Both the position numbers and the translations under genes were made by a program. From the NCBI RefSeq assembly GCF_947241125.1, contig NZ_OX365700.1, forward strand, positions 2,512,001 to 2,576,000: a DNA stretch of 64,000 nucleotides, written 5' to 3'. The notes beneath the pieces are model-generated. The model was not told the DNA's origin. It saw only the letters and a list, made by a program, of their open reading frames with translations, and made no database searches. This DNA is from Nitrospira tepida (GTDB taxonomy: Bacteria > Nitrospirota > Nitrospiria > Nitrospirales > Nitrospiraceae). How positions within the stretch are numbered: the first letter of the stretch is position 1; each line of letters starts with the position of its first letter. Below are positions 27,319 to 36,242 of the stretch, piece after piece.

Positions 27319-28196
27319 TACGGAGCATGACCGGATACGGCCGCCAGGAAGCCGCCTGGAAAGACGGAACCCTGGTCGTGGAGATTCGATCGGTGAACCA
27401 TCGCTTCCTGGACATCGCCTGCCGGATTCCCAAGAGTCTGTCCTCGTTCGAAGAGGCCTGCAAGGAAGCGGTTCAACGTCATTGCCATCGGGGCCGCGTC
27501 GATGTCACGCTGACGATCAACGGCGCCCGGCAGGGCCGCAAACAGATCACGCTCGACCGCGATCTGGCGGTGCAATACTGCGGCGCCCTGCGCGACCTGA
27601 AGAAACAGCTTCGCCTGAGCGGGAGGCTCGACATCAATACCCTGGCCGGCGTGCGGGAACTGGTCACGGTGTCCGAGGAGGCCGGCGGTCCGGACAAGGC
27701 CCTGCTCAAGCTTGCCGGCCGATTGGTCGAAGCGGCTTTGAAGGAGTTGGTTCTCATGCGCGAACGCGAAGGCCAAGCCTTGAGCCTCGCGATTCTCGGA
27801 CATCTGGACGCAATCGAGCGGGCCCGTTCGACGGTGGCCGAACAGGCGCCGCGGCTTGTGGAAGCGGCCTTCTCCAAACTGAAGGCGCGGGTCGAAGGCC
27901 TGCTCCAGGGGCCTGCGGTCGATGAAGCGCGCCTGCATCAGGAAATCGCCCTGCTGGCCGATCGGAGCGACGTCACGGAGGAGCTGGTTCGCTTGGGTTC
28001 GCACCTCCAGCAGTTTCGCGAGACGCTGGCCAAGTCCGGGACAATCGGCAAGACCTTGGATTTCCTGCTGCAGGAGATGGGCCGAGAAGTGAACACGCTC
28101 GGGTCCAAAGCCAACGACGCCGGCATCGCCTCCACCGTCGTGCAAATGAAGACGGTGCTGGAAAAGATTCGCGAACAAGTGCAAAATATCGAGTAG
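27315..28196 (+). CDS. yicC: YicC-family endoribonuclease
   Basis: 293 residues with the family hallmarks: MIRSMTGYGRQEA at the start, VEIRSVNHRFLDIACRIP, RGRVDVTLTI, and at the C-terminus LDFLLQEMGREVNTLGSKAN followed by VQMKTVLEKIREQVQNIE. YicC proteins are hexameric endoribonucleases acting on small RNAs in E. coli. Placement just before gmk and rpoZ is the common bacterial order. The start is the ATG at 27315 overlapping the nth stop; longer upstream frames lie inside nth. Confidence 0.93.
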   Translation: MIRSMTGYGRQEAAWKDGTLVVEIRSVNHRFLDIACRIPKSLSSFEEACKEAVQRHCHRGRVDVTLTINGARQGRKQITLDRDLAVQYCGALRDLKKQLRLSGRLDINTLAGVRELVTVSEEAGGPDKALLKLAGRLVEAALKELVLMREREGQALSLAILGHLDAIERARSTVAEQAPRLVEAAFSKLKARVEGLLQGPAVDEARLHQEIALLADRSDVTEELVRLGSHLQQFRETLAKSGTIGKTLDFLLQEMGREVNTLGSKANDAGIASTVVQMKTVLEKIREQVQNIE

Positions 28197-28257
28197 CCAC
28201 CGCCGTCTTCGTCTCCCAACCCATAGGATCGTCGAAAGGTCTGGTGTCGGCCCAAGG

Positions 28258-28899
28258 ATGGAACGTCGAGGTTTGCTATATATCGTGTCGGCTCCTTCGG
28301 GAACGGGGAAAACAACGTTGTGCAAACAGATTGTGCACATCGTTCCCAATCTGTGGCATTCCGTGTCCTGCACGACCAGGCAGCCGAGGCCCGGCGAGGA
28401 ACATGGGCGCGAGTATTTCTTTATCGACGACCGGACGTTTCAGGAGATGATCGAACGGCAGGAGTTCGTCGAATGGGCCCGGGTCTATGGGCACTGGTAC
28501 GGCACCCCCCGCAAAGCCATCGCGGACAAGCTGGACCAGGGGGTGGACGTCCTGCTGGAGATCGACACCCAGGGCGCGGCCCAGATCAAGAAAAAATTCC
28601 AGGATGGAATCTATATTTACATCCTGCCTCCGTCGCTTAAGGCGCTCCGGACGCGCCTGCAGATGCGGGCGGGAGACTCGGCGGAGGAAATCGCGCGCCG
28701 GCTGAAGAAAGCGCGGGAGGAGGTCTGGAGCTATCGGGAGTATTACTATATCGTTCGCAACGACGATCTGAAGCAATCGTTGAAAGAGCTGGAAAGCATT
28801 TTCATCGCCGAACGGATCAAGACCAAACGCCTCGACATCGGATGGCTTGAGGCCAATTTCATTCTCGACAAGGAAGACAAGGAGGGCGAGAGTCCATGA
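28258..28899 (+). CDS. gmk: Guanylate kinase
   Basis: Converts GMP to GDP using ATP. 213 residues: P-loop SAPSGTGKTT, the GMP-binding segment SVSCTTRQPRPGEEHGREYF, FVEWARVYGHWYGTP, and LLEIDTQGAAQIKKKF. The C-terminal lid (RLKKAREEVWSYREYYYIV) is complete. Its stop overlaps the rpoZ ATG (ATGA). Part of the yicC-gmk-rpoZ-coaBC block. Confidence 0.96.
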   Translation: MERRGLLYIVSAPSGTGKTTLCKQIVHIVPNLWHSVSCTTRQPRPGEEHGREYFFIDDRTFQEMIERQEFVEWARVYGHWYGTPRKAIADKLDQGVDVLLEIDTQGAAQIKKKFQDGIYIYILPPSLKALRTRLQMRAGDSAEEIARRLKKAREEVWSYREYYYIVRNDDLKQSLKELESIFIAERIKTKRLDIGWLEANFILDKEDKEGESP

Positions 28900-29264
28900 G
28901 CGACATGCTGCAGTTGTTACCGGAGAACATTCAGGATCGTTTTGACTCCAGGCACCGGCTGGTTCTGGTGGCCGCCCAGCGGGCCAAGCATCTCATGCAG
29001 GGCGCGAAATTACTCGGCCAAGCGCGATTCGCGAAGGAAACGACCCAGGCCCTTGATGAGGTCCTGCAGGGACAGATCCAGTACCTGCGCGGGAAAGAGG
29101 CCCGCGACGCCATCAAGGAATCGCGCAAGGGCCGCGACCTCGAGAACGAGCGCATGGCCATGATGACGGCCGAAGACGCGCGCGAGATCAAGAAAGAGCT
29201 GAGCAACTATGTCGATGATTCCCCGAAGGAAGCGGCTCAAGCCGACTCAGAAGGAGCAGGGTGA
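28896..29264 (+). CDS. rpoZ: RNA polymerase omega subunit
   Basis: Small subunit that helps assemble beta-prime. 122 residues: an omega-like core with DSRHRLVLVAAQRAKHLM, then VALDEVLQGQIQ-like and KKELSNYVDDSP toward the end. Annotation rests on this motif and on the conserved gmk-rpoZ-coaBC order. It is longer than E. coli omega (91 residues), with a charged tail that reads into the coaBC start region: the two genes overlap by 56 bases in different frames. Confidence 0.88.
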   Translation: MSDMLQLLPENIQDRFDSRHRLVLVAAQRAKHLMQGAKLLGQARFAKETTQALDEVLQGQIQYLRGKEARDAIKESRKGRDLENERMAMMTAEDAREIKKELSNYVDDSPKEAAQADSEGAG

Positions 29265-30516
29265 CGCTCCGGGCGCGGCCTCTGCGCTACGGCCGCGCCT
29301 CATCGGCCGCCGCCTGGTTCTGGGCGTGTGCGGAAGCATCGCGGCCTACAAGGCCCTGCTGCTTCTCCGCCGGCTCAAGGCAGAAGGGGCGGCCGTCCGG
29401 GTGGTGCTGACCCAGTCCGCCGCCAAGTTCGTCACGCCGCTCTCATTCGAAGTGCTGTCGCAAGGTTCCGTCGCATCGGATCTCTTTGCCGCCGGCCACG
29501 AAATGCGGCACCTCGCCTGGGCTGAGGAGGCCCAGGCGATCGTGATCGCGCCCTGCACCGCGCACACGATCGCGAAGATCGCGCTGGGCTTGGCGGACGA
29601 CCTGCTGGGATCCCTCATGCTGGCCGCCCAGTGCCCGATTGTCATTGCCCCTGCCATGGACGGAGGCATGTGGGACCACCCCACCGTTCAAGGGCATGTG
29701 GCCACCTTGCGAGAACGGGGAGTGGTGGTGCTCGATCCCGAGGTCGGTCCGTTGGCAAGCGGGCGGACGGGACGGGGGAGGCTTCCGGAAGAGGGGACAA
29801 TCCTGGATGCGTTGATCGAGGCGCTCAGCCCACGCCAGGATTTCATGGGCGAACGGGTGTTGGTTTCGGCGGGACCGACGCAGGAGCCGATCGATCCGGT
29901 GCGATATCTCTCGAACCGCTCGTCCGGGAAAATGGGTTATGCCGTCGCCGAGGCCGCCGCGGCAAGGGGCGCAGAGGTCGTCCTCGTGACCGGCCCGACC
30001 GCGCTTGCCATTCCACCCGGGGTGCAGGCCGTAGCCGTCAAGACCACAGAGGAAATGCACAAAGCCTTGACCGGTCATCTGGCTTGGTCAACAATCGTCA
30101 TCATGGCCGCGGCGGTCGCCGACTTTCGGCCAGCCCGGCCGGCTGGACAGAAGATCAAGAAAGACGCGAAGTTCCCGACAGCGCTGGAGCTTGAACCGAC
30201 TGTGGACATCCTGACCGATCTGGCTGACCGGCGAACCACCCAGTTCCTGGTGGGATTCGCCGCAGAAACGCAGGACCTAGTGTCTCATGCACAGGCCAAA
30301 CTTAAGAAGAAAGGCCTGGACTTGGTCGTTGGCAATAACGTGCTCACCGAAGGTTCAGGGTTTGGCTCGGACACCAATCAAATCATCCTCGTGGACAGGA
30401 CAGGACGTCTGACGGAACTGCCGCTGATGTCCAAGCGTATGGCGGCTCATGCCCTGCTCGACCGGGTGCGCGAGCTGAAACCCGACAACCGCGTTCGCAC
30501 CTCCCCAGGCCACTAA
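29209..30516 (+). CDS. coaBC: Bifunctional PPC decarboxylase / PPC synthetase (CoaBC)
   Basis: Two steps of coenzyme A synthesis from 4'-phosphopantothenate. 435 residues. CoaC half: LVLGVCGSIAAYKALLLLRR, HLAWAEEAQAIVIAPCTAHT, PAMDGGMWDHP (PxMNxxMW motif with Asp for Asn), GPLASGRTGRGRL. CoaB half: RVLVSAGPTQEPIDPVRYLS, NRSSGKMGYAVAEAA, and FLVGFAAET, KGLDLVVGNNV. About 30 residues precede the usual N-terminus. No ATG, GTG or TTG occurs in that frame after the rpoZ stop, which supports the overlapping start at 29209 (or ATG 29215). Confidence 0.94.
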   Translation: MSMIPRRKRLKPTQKEQGDAPGAASALRPRLIGRRLVLGVCGSIAAYKALLLLRRLKAEGAAVRVVLTQSAAKFVTPLSFEVLSQGSVASDLFAAGHEMRHLAWAEEAQAIVIAPCTAHTIAKIALGLADDLLGSLMLAAQCPIVIAPAMDGGMWDHPTVQGHVATLRERGVVVLDPEVGPLASGRTGRGRLPEEGTILDALIEALSPRQDFMGERVLVSAGPTQEPIDPVRYLSNRSSGKMGYAVAEAAAARGAEVVLVTGPTALAIPPGVQAVAVKTTEEMHKALTGHLAWSTIVIMAAAVADFRPARPAGQKIKKDAKFPTALELEPTVDILTDLADRRTTQFLVGFAAETQDLVSHAQAKLKKKGLDLVVGNNVLTEGSGFGSDTNQIILVDRTGRLTELPLMSKRMAAHALLDRVRELKPDNRVRTSPGH

Positions 30517-30525
30517 ATCCACTTC

Positions 30526-31221
30526 ATGCCCGGTACGCCTGTGCCAGACCCATCCATTTCCGAACGACTCGAGCGGTTGGCGGCCGAATGGGCGAAGGCC
30601 CCCCATTCCAAGGTGTTTGTCCAGTTGGCAGAAGAATATGTGAAGGCCGGCCTGTTGCAAAAAGCCGCCGTCGTGCTGCAGGAGGGCCTGCTCGTCTATC
30701 CCGGTTATGTGATCGCGATGGTGGTCTTAGGCTCGATCTATCAGCAGATGGGTGAGGATGCCAAGGCCAAGGCGATGTTGGAGGACGCGGTCGCGCTCAG
30801 CCCGGAAAACCTGAAGGCCCATCGCTCACTGGCCAAAATTTACGCGGCGGAGGGCAACATTGAATCGGCGCGGAAGTCCTGCACGGTCGTCCTCATGACC
30901 AACCCGCTGGACGACGAGATCAAGGCCATCGAACGGAACCTTGCCAAAATCACGAGAATCCTCCCCTCCCAACCTCTCGAACCAGCTTCCACCGCGGGAG
31001 TTGCCGGAGCCGGTGGTCCGACGAATGAGACGACCGCACTCGACCGGTCGGTCGAGTCCAATGGGAGGGGGGAAGGAGCGACTGTGTCCATGGCAACCCC
31101 CAACACCATGACGCATTCCGAGGAATCCGGTGGTTCGGCCGATCCCGAGCAGGCCAGCAAAGCGGCGAGGCTGCAAAACTGGCTCAGCCGCATTCAGGCT
31201 CGGCGTCGGGCGACAGCCTGA
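30526..31221 (+). CDS. Tetratricopeptide-repeat protein
   Basis: 231 residues. The first 140 are TPR-like helical hairpins (KVFVQLAEEYVKAGLLQKAA, YVIAMVVLGSIYQQMGEDAK, LKAHRSLAKIYAAEGNIESA), giving roughly three to four repeats. The last 80 residues are Pro/Ser/Thr-rich and probably unstructured, with a short basic end (WLSRIQARRRATA). No signal peptide is evident. TPR proteins are scaffolds and the partner is unknown. It starts nine bases after coaBC and probably ends the operon. Confidence 0.75.
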   Translation: MPGTPVPDPSISERLERLAAEWAKAPHSKVFVQLAEEYVKAGLLQKAAVVLQEGLLVYPGYVIAMVVLGSIYQQMGEDAKAKAMLEDAVALSPENLKAHRSLAKIYAAEGNIESARKSCTVVLMTNPLDDEIKAIERNLAKITRILPSQPLEPASTAGVAGAGGPTNETTALDRSVESNGRGEGATVSMATPNTMTHSEESGGSADPEQASKAARLQNWLSRIQARRRATA

Positions 31222-31248
31222 CTTCTCGACTCACTTGATCGCTCATGC

Positions 31249-32910
31249 TCAGGATTCCCGCTGAGCAGTCAGCCGCTCGGCCAATCGTCCTGCCAGCCGC
31301 TTCATGCCGGCCGATCGATCGGTCGGGTCCAACAGAATGTTGAACACATAGAGCGTCGAGGGGTCGCGAAGGGCTCGATCCAACGACTCCACAAACTCGC
31401 CATGGGTTCGAATGCACCATCCTGTTCCGCCGCCGATCAACTCGCAGACGCGTTCGTAACGCCACTCGTGAATATCGTTGAAGGTTCCTTCCAGGATTTC
31501 CCGCTCCGTCGAATAGCCCCGATTATTGAGAATGAGCACGATGGGAGTCTGGCCGTAGCGGACGGCCGTCGCCAGTTCCGTGCCGGTCATCTGGAACGCG
31601 CCGTCTCCCACCAACACCAGCGGGCGAAGGCGCCGATCCGCGAATCCGGCTCCCACGGCGGCAGGGACGGCAAAGCCCATCGAGGTGTAATAGGCGGGAG
31701 ACAGGAATTCGAACCGCCGGCGGACGCGCAAATCGGCCGAGGCGAACAGGGATTCACCGACATCGGCGATCACGATGGTCGTGTCCTCCAGCACGGTATC
31801 CAGATGAGAGAACAGCCCCTGTAAGGTGATGGGGTCTGCCGGCTCCGGGCGGAGGTAGGCCGCCCTTTCAGGCTTGGGCAACGTCCTTGAAGCGAAGGGA
31901 GCGATCTGCAGATGAAGCAGCCCCTTCACGAAGGCCTCGAACTCGATGCCGTCGTAGCGATGGTGCTTGATCGCGATCCGATCCGCCGTCGCATGGATGA
32001 CCTGTCCGCTAGCCAGCTCTGGCCGCTGCGGGTCGAGCACGTCCACGTCCGATAGAATCGATCCCAGGATCAACAGGCAATCGGAGTCGTGCACGAACTG
32101 GAGCACCTCTTCCCGCCCGATCAGTCCCCCGTAAACCCCCACATAGGACGGATGATCTTCGCTGATGACGGATTTCCCGTGGAGCGTGGAGGCGACGGGC
32201 ATGTTGAACCGCTCGACCAGCCGGACCAACTCGTCCTGTAGGCCGTAGCGTCCCGCCTCCGCTCCAGCCAGGATCACCGGCCGTTTCGCCGAGACCAGCA
32301 TCGATCGTACCTCGCCAAGAGCTTCGGCCAACACCTCGGGATCGGTTGCTTCTTCGGCGATCGTCGAAGCGGGCGCGGCAACGGGGAGTCTCGCGTGAAC
32401 CAGATCACGAGGGATTTCCACGTAGATCGGGCGGCGATAGCGTGTGAGCGCCGCAATCGCGTGGTCGAGCTGCCGGGCAGCCGTCAGGGGATCATCCAAC
32501 ACGACGGCGGCGACCGTCACCTTCTCGAACACCTCCTTCTGCGTCTCGAAATCCCTCACCATGTGGTGCAGATAGGGGTTGCGGGCCCGTTCAGATAAGC
32601 CTGGCGACCCGGTCAGCACGACGACCGGCGATCGCTCCGCATAGGCGCAGGCCACGGCATTGACCGTGTTGAGCCCTCCGACGCAATAGGTGACGCACAA
32701 GGCCCCCACGCCCCGTATGCGCGCATAGGCATCCGCCGCGAAGCCGGCGCAGTCCTCCCTCGTCGTGCCCACCAGGTGCAGCGGAGACTGCTCCAGCAAT
32801 TTGTAGAACGTGAGGACATAGTCTCCGGGGATGCCGAAGACATGCTCGACGCCCAACGCACGCAACCGATCAATCACCAGGCTCCCGATGGTCCGCGGGT
32901 CGCTCATCAC
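31249..32910 (-). CDS. Thiamine-diphosphate 2-oxoacid decarboxylase (pyruvate/indolepyruvate decarboxylase-like)
   Basis: 553 residues. Non-oxidative 2-oxoacid decarboxylases need a Glu in the first domain, here in GTTREDCAGFAADAYARI, and a His pair, here YLHHMVRDF. Both are present and argue against acetolactate synthase. The thiamine-binding motif is VGDGAFQMTGTELATAV ... LNNRGYSTE. The product could be acetaldehyde from pyruvate, or an aldehyde from a longer oxoacid. Substrate is not predictable. It stands alone on the minus strand and diverges from the OPT transporter gene. Confidence 0.85.
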   Translation of the reverse strand: MMSDPRTIGSLVIDRLRALGVEHVFGIPGDYVLTFYKLLEQSPLHLVGTTREDCAGFAADAYARIRGVGALCVTYCVGGLNTVNAVACAYAERSPVVVLTGSPGLSERARNPYLHHMVRDFETQKEVFEKVTVAAVVLDDPLTAARQLDHAIAALTRYRRPIYVEIPRDLVHARLPVAAPASTIAEEATDPEVLAEALGEVRSMLVSAKRPVILAGAEAGRYGLQDELVRLVERFNMPVASTLHGKSVISEDHPSYVGVYGGLIGREEVLQFVHDSDCLLILGSILSDVDVLDPQRPELASGQVIHATADRIAIKHHRYDGIEFEAFVKGLLHLQIAPFASRTLPKPERAAYLRPEPADPITLQGLFSHLDTVLEDTTIVIADVGESLFASADLRVRRRFEFLSPAYYTSMGFAVPAAVGAGFADRRLRPLVLVGDGAFQMTGTELATAVRYGQTPIVLILNNRGYSTEREILEGTFNDIHEWRYERVCELIGGGTGWCIRTHGEFVESLDRALRDPSTLYVFNILLDPTDRSAGMKRLAGRLAERLTAQRES

Positions 32911-33034
32911 CCTGTCCTTTCTCTCTATTCAACAATCGTCCTGTTCAGGTTCATCATGATCACGGATTCGTCAGGTCCGAAGATCGGGCTCAGTCTAGCA
33001 TAGGGGTCGATGGACCTGTCAGGGAAAGCATGGT

Positions 33035-35053
33035 ATGAACGACGACACGATGCCGGTGGATTCCCACGATGAGATCGCTGCGTTCCGTTCTTCCACACCA
33101 ACCGATGAACCGGTCGTTCCAGCCGCCACCCATCTTCCCGAAATCACGGGCAAGGCGCTGATTCTGTCGTTGCTGCTGTCGGTCGTCCTCGCTGGCGCCA
33201 ATGCGTATCTCGGTCTCTTCGCTGGCATGACCGTCTCCGCCTCAATTCCTGCGGCGGTGGTTTCGATGACCCTGTTTCGGCTCTTCAAGACGTCCAACAT
33301 TCTCGAAAACAACATCGTGCAGACGGCCGCCTCCTCGGGGGAAGCGCTTGCTGCGGGGGTGATCTTCACCCTGCCAGCTCTCTTGATCCTGGGCTACTGG
33401 CAGACCTTCGACTATTGGCAGACGACCCTGCTGGCCCTCGTTGGGGGTCTCTTGGGCGTCCTGTTCACGATTCCGCTTCGGCGGGTGCTCATCTTGGATC
33501 CGAAGCTTCGCTTTCCCGAGGGCGTGGCGACGGCGGAAGTGCTGAAGGCCGGAGCAGCCTCCTCCGGTCGGGGAAACGGCATCCGCCCTTTAATGATCGC
33601 CTCGTTGCTCGGCGCCTGGGCCAAATTTGGCGAAAGCGGCCTTCGCCTGTGGAGTGAAGCCGCGGAGGGGGCCGTTCGCTTCGGTTCAACGGTCTTCTAC
33701 GGGGGCGTGAATCTCTCGCCTGCCTTGCTGGCCGTCGGGTTCATTATCAAGGCTGAGATCGCGGCGGTGGTCTTCGCCGGCGGAATCCTCGGCTGGCTTA
33801 TCCTGCTGCCTCTGTATGGCCTGTCGCCGGACTCCCAGCCTTCTGACGCGCTGACGACAGCCAGGATGATCTGGAGCCAGCAGATTCGCTACGTGGGTAT
33901 CGGCGCCATGTTGGTGGGAGGATTGTGGACGCTGGTTCAGGTCCGCCGTCCGCTCCTCGAAGGGTTGTTCCGGCTTCGACGCAGTTCCGCCGGAGTCTTT
34001 GCCGCACGGACACAAGCGGTAGCGTCTGAGCGCACCGAGGCCATTCCGCGCACCGAGCGAGACACACCGTTGTTCGTCCTCATCGTCCTGTTGGTCGCGG
34101 CCTGGGCATCCGTGATGCTCGTGTATCAATCGGTGGTGGAGAACATGCTGTGGGCTGCCGTGATGAGCCTGGCGATGACAACGGCGGCGTTCTTGTTTTC
34201 GACGGTGGCCGGGTACATGGCCGGCCTGGTCGGAAGTTCGAGCAACCCGGTATCCGGCGTCACCATTGCCACGATCATGCTGAGCGCCGTCTTGCTATTG
34301 CTGCTGATGGGAACCGGGCATCCGGCCGGCCCGCCCGCCGCCATCCTGATCGGCGCGGTCGTGTGCTGTGCCGCTGCGATGGGAGGCGATAACTTGCAGG
34401 ACCTGAAAACCGGCCGGATCGTCGGATCGACGCCCTGGAAGCAACAGGTCATGCAGGTGGTCGGGGTCACGGGAGGGGCCATCGTGATTGTGCCGATTCT
34501 GTCGCTCCTCCATGCCAAGTACGGCATCGGCGTTTCATCCGACAGCCATCCCCATCCGTTGGCGGCGCCGCAGGCGACGCTCATGGCCAGTTTGGCCCAG
34601 GGCGTGTTTCATGGCGGCCTGCCGTGGGCATTGGTCGGCCTGGGAGCGCTCCTTGCCGCCGCAGTGATTGTGGTGGATCAACAATGCGCCCGTCGTGCGG
34701 GGGGATTTCGGGTTCCGGTGTTAGCCGTGGCGCTGGGGATCTATCTTCCGTTCAAATTGACCGCAGCGGTCATGGTCGGAGGGCTGATTCGCACCTTAGC
34801 CAACCGCCAACGGCGAGATTCCTCCGAGGCAGAGGGGATCGGCCTGCTTTTTGCCGCAGGTCTCGTAACCGGGGAGGCCTTGATGGGCATCTTCCTGGCA
34901 ATTCCGGTTGCCGTGAGCTCGCTGTGGCCATGGATCAGCTCCGATCCGTTTCAACTGTTTGCGGTCCCGCCGTTCGGAGCCTGGCTCGGCGTCCTGACCG
35001 TCGGCCTCATCGGCTGGCAACTGTACCGGCAGGACAGTGGATCGGATCGGTAG
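33035..35053 (+). CDS. OPT-family oligopeptide/metal-chelate transporter
   Basis: 672-residue inner-membrane protein with about 14-16 hydrophobic segments. The first (about 40-65: GKALILSLLLSVVLAGANAYLG) is followed by FAGMTVSASIPAAVVSM, typical of bacterial OPT proteins. EVLKAGAAS, YMAGLVGSSSNPVSGV and GGDNLQDLKTGRIVGSTPWK are further family features. The family moves oligopeptides or metal-siderophore complexes; substrate unknown. A cytoplasmic N-terminal tail of about 35 residues precedes the first span. Confidence 0.9.
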   Translation: MNDDTMPVDSHDEIAAFRSSTPTDEPVVPAATHLPEITGKALILSLLLSVVLAGANAYLGLFAGMTVSASIPAAVVSMTLFRLFKTSNILENNIVQTAASSGEALAAGVIFTLPALLILGYWQTFDYWQTTLLALVGGLLGVLFTIPLRRVLILDPKLRFPEGVATAEVLKAGAASSGRGNGIRPLMIASLLGAWAKFGESGLRLWSEAAEGAVRFGSTVFYGGVNLSPALLAVGFIIKAEIAAVVFAGGILGWLILLPLYGLSPDSQPSDALTTARMIWSQQIRYVGIGAMLVGGLWTLVQVRRPLLEGLFRLRRSSAGVFAARTQAVASERTEAIPRTERDTPLFVLIVLLVAAWASVMLVYQSVVENMLWAAVMSLAMTTAAFLFSTVAGYMAGLVGSSSNPVSGVTIATIMLSAVLLLLLMGTGHPAGPPAAILIGAVVCCAAAMGGDNLQDLKTGRIVGSTPWKQQVMQVVGVTGGAIVIVPILSLLHAKYGIGVSSDSHPHPLAAPQATLMASLAQGVFHGGLPWALVGLGALLAAAVIVVDQQCARRAGGFRVPVLAVALGIYLPFKLTAAVMVGGLIRTLANRQRRDSSEAEGIGLLFAAGLVTGEALMGIFLAIPVAVSSLWPWISSDPFQLFAVPPFGAWLGVLTVGLIGWQLYRQDSGSDR

Positions 35054-35099
35054 ACTCAGAAGGCCGAGCATCCGGCGATAACCAATCCAGGCTTCTGGG

Positions 35100-35588
35100 T
35101 CAATCGTTCGGAGGCTCGAAATGTCCGGACGGTCTGGTGAGCCAGGGGACCAGCGCCTGTGTCGCCTGATTGGCCTGTTTGACAAGGCTGCGCAGGCTGA
35201 CTTCGGCCGCCCGAGTCAGCCGTTCGTCACCCGATTGCAAGAGGGCCGTTAACAGGGCATAGAGCATACGGTCCCGTCCTGCCGAACGGAGAATTCGTTC
35301 CAGCACCGGGTCGATGGAATCAGCGATCGTGCGAGCCTTACCGGATTCGTCGTCCTCCACATCCTCCGATTGAAGGAGCCGATTCAGATCATCGGGGTGT
35401 CCATAGAGCCAAGACGGGGGAATCCCCAGCGATCCGGCAATGGCTTGCAGGGCAGAAACCGTACAATCACCCTCTCCAGTCTCCACCGCTGCGAGAAAGG
35501 AAAGCTCCATGCCTGATTTTTCAGCCAGGCTTTCCAGCGTCTGGCGTTTGGCCATTCGCCAGGCTTGCAGGTAGAGAGAACCGCTCAT
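35100..35588 (-). CDS. XRE-family helix-turn-helix regulator
   Basis: 162 residues. The first 65 form a Cro/C1-type HTH (LYLQAWRMAKRQTLESLAEK, then LSFLAAVETGEGDCTVSALQ and IAGSLGIPPSWLYGHPDD). The rest is helical and acidic with no recognised domain and could dimerise or sense. No clear ribosome site marks the start; ATG 35588 opens the HTH directly and ATG 35618 would add ten residues. Target unknown. It converges on the OPT gene. Confidence 0.8.
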   Translation of the reverse strand: MSGSLYLQAWRMAKRQTLESLAEKSGMELSFLAAVETGEGDCTVSALQAIAGSLGIPPSWLYGHPDDLNRLLQSEDVEDDESGKARTIADSIDPVLERILRSAGRDRMLYALLTALLQSGDERLTRAAEVSLRSLVKQANQATQALVPWLTRPSGHFEPPND

Positions 35589-35748
35589 GGCGGCATCATA
35601 GCCAAGCTGGAAGACCATCGCAACCGAGCCATTTTGCTGGCTTTCTCAAATATTTTGGTGCTTACAGGCAGGAAGAACCGCCATAGATAAACGTAAATGA
35701 TAGTTTTTTCAATGACTTATGGAGATGGAGTCTCTGATTCGATTCAGG

Positions 35749-35754
35749 TATAAT
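35749..35754 (+). promoter_or_regulatory. Likely -10 element (perfect TATAAT)
   Basis: TATAAT in the context AGGTATAATACGG, 46 bases before the start codon of the small basic protein at 35801. The -35 position at 17 bases upstream reads TGGAGT, which is poor. The surrounding DNA is noticeably AT-rich. Confidence 0.5.
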
Positions 35755-35800
35755 ACGGCGGCTCTTAGTAGGCCAGCGGAATCGCTAGGAGGTACGGAAT

Positions 35801-36142
35801 ATGCTCGGGTCAGATTTGCGTGGGATCATGGCTGAGGAAGAGGAAATTCTCCGACGGGAGCAGGCGCTGAAATCTTTGATTTCGCTTCGAAGTCGCCAGC
35901 TTCGCGAATCTTTGCAAGAGCGTATGCGGCGCGCAAGAAGCTCCGGCGACTGGGTCAACCTTTCCAAGTCCGAGTGCGCCTCGTTGCATAAGCAAGAAAA
36001 GGCCTACGTGCGGGCCCAGATTGCGCAACTCGATCTGCAAAGGCGGCGGACCCGAGAAAAGCTGGGCGAATTGCGCCGTGCCAAGGCTCGGGCGCAACGC
36101 ATTCGCGCAGCCGAAGCGGCAGCAAATAAGAAGCGCCGATAA
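35801..36142 (+). CDS. Small, very basic coiled-coil protein of unknown function
   Basis: 113 residues with very high Arg/Lys/Glu/Ala content and no hydrophobic segment. It is almost entirely predicted helix (EEEEILRREQALKSLISLRS, later QIAQLDLQRRRTREKLGELR) and ends KKRR. The charge pattern suggests an RNA- or ribosome-binding coiled coil, which is inference. It has a good ribosome site (TAGGAGGTACGGAAT) and a TATAAT promoter. The rRNA methyltransferase gene follows about 100 bases later. Confidence 0.65.
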   Translation: MLGSDLRGIMAEEEEILRREQALKSLISLRSRQLRESLQERMRRARSSGDWVNLSKSECASLHKQEKAYVRAQIAQLDLQRRRTREKLGELRRAKARAQRIRAAEAAANKKRR

Positions 36143-36154
36143 TCCAACCAGGGT

Positions 36155-36200
36155 ACCTGCCACATCTCGGAGCGTCCACGCGCTCCATGGTGTGGCAGGT
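36155..36200 (+). promoter_or_regulatory. Long imperfect hairpin before the rRNA methyltransferase gene
   Basis: ACCTGCCACA (36155-36164) pairs with TGTGGCAGGT (36191-36200). After a four-by-four internal loop GGAGCG (36169-36174) pairs with CGCTCC (36181-36186). It has no T run, so it is not a typical terminator. It lies 42 bases before the chosen GTG start and could be a leader RNA structure or a processing site. Confidence 0.5.
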
Positions 36201-36242
36201 GCGTGGGTCGGCCTTCACCCCTTCCTTTCCCCGAATCGAATC

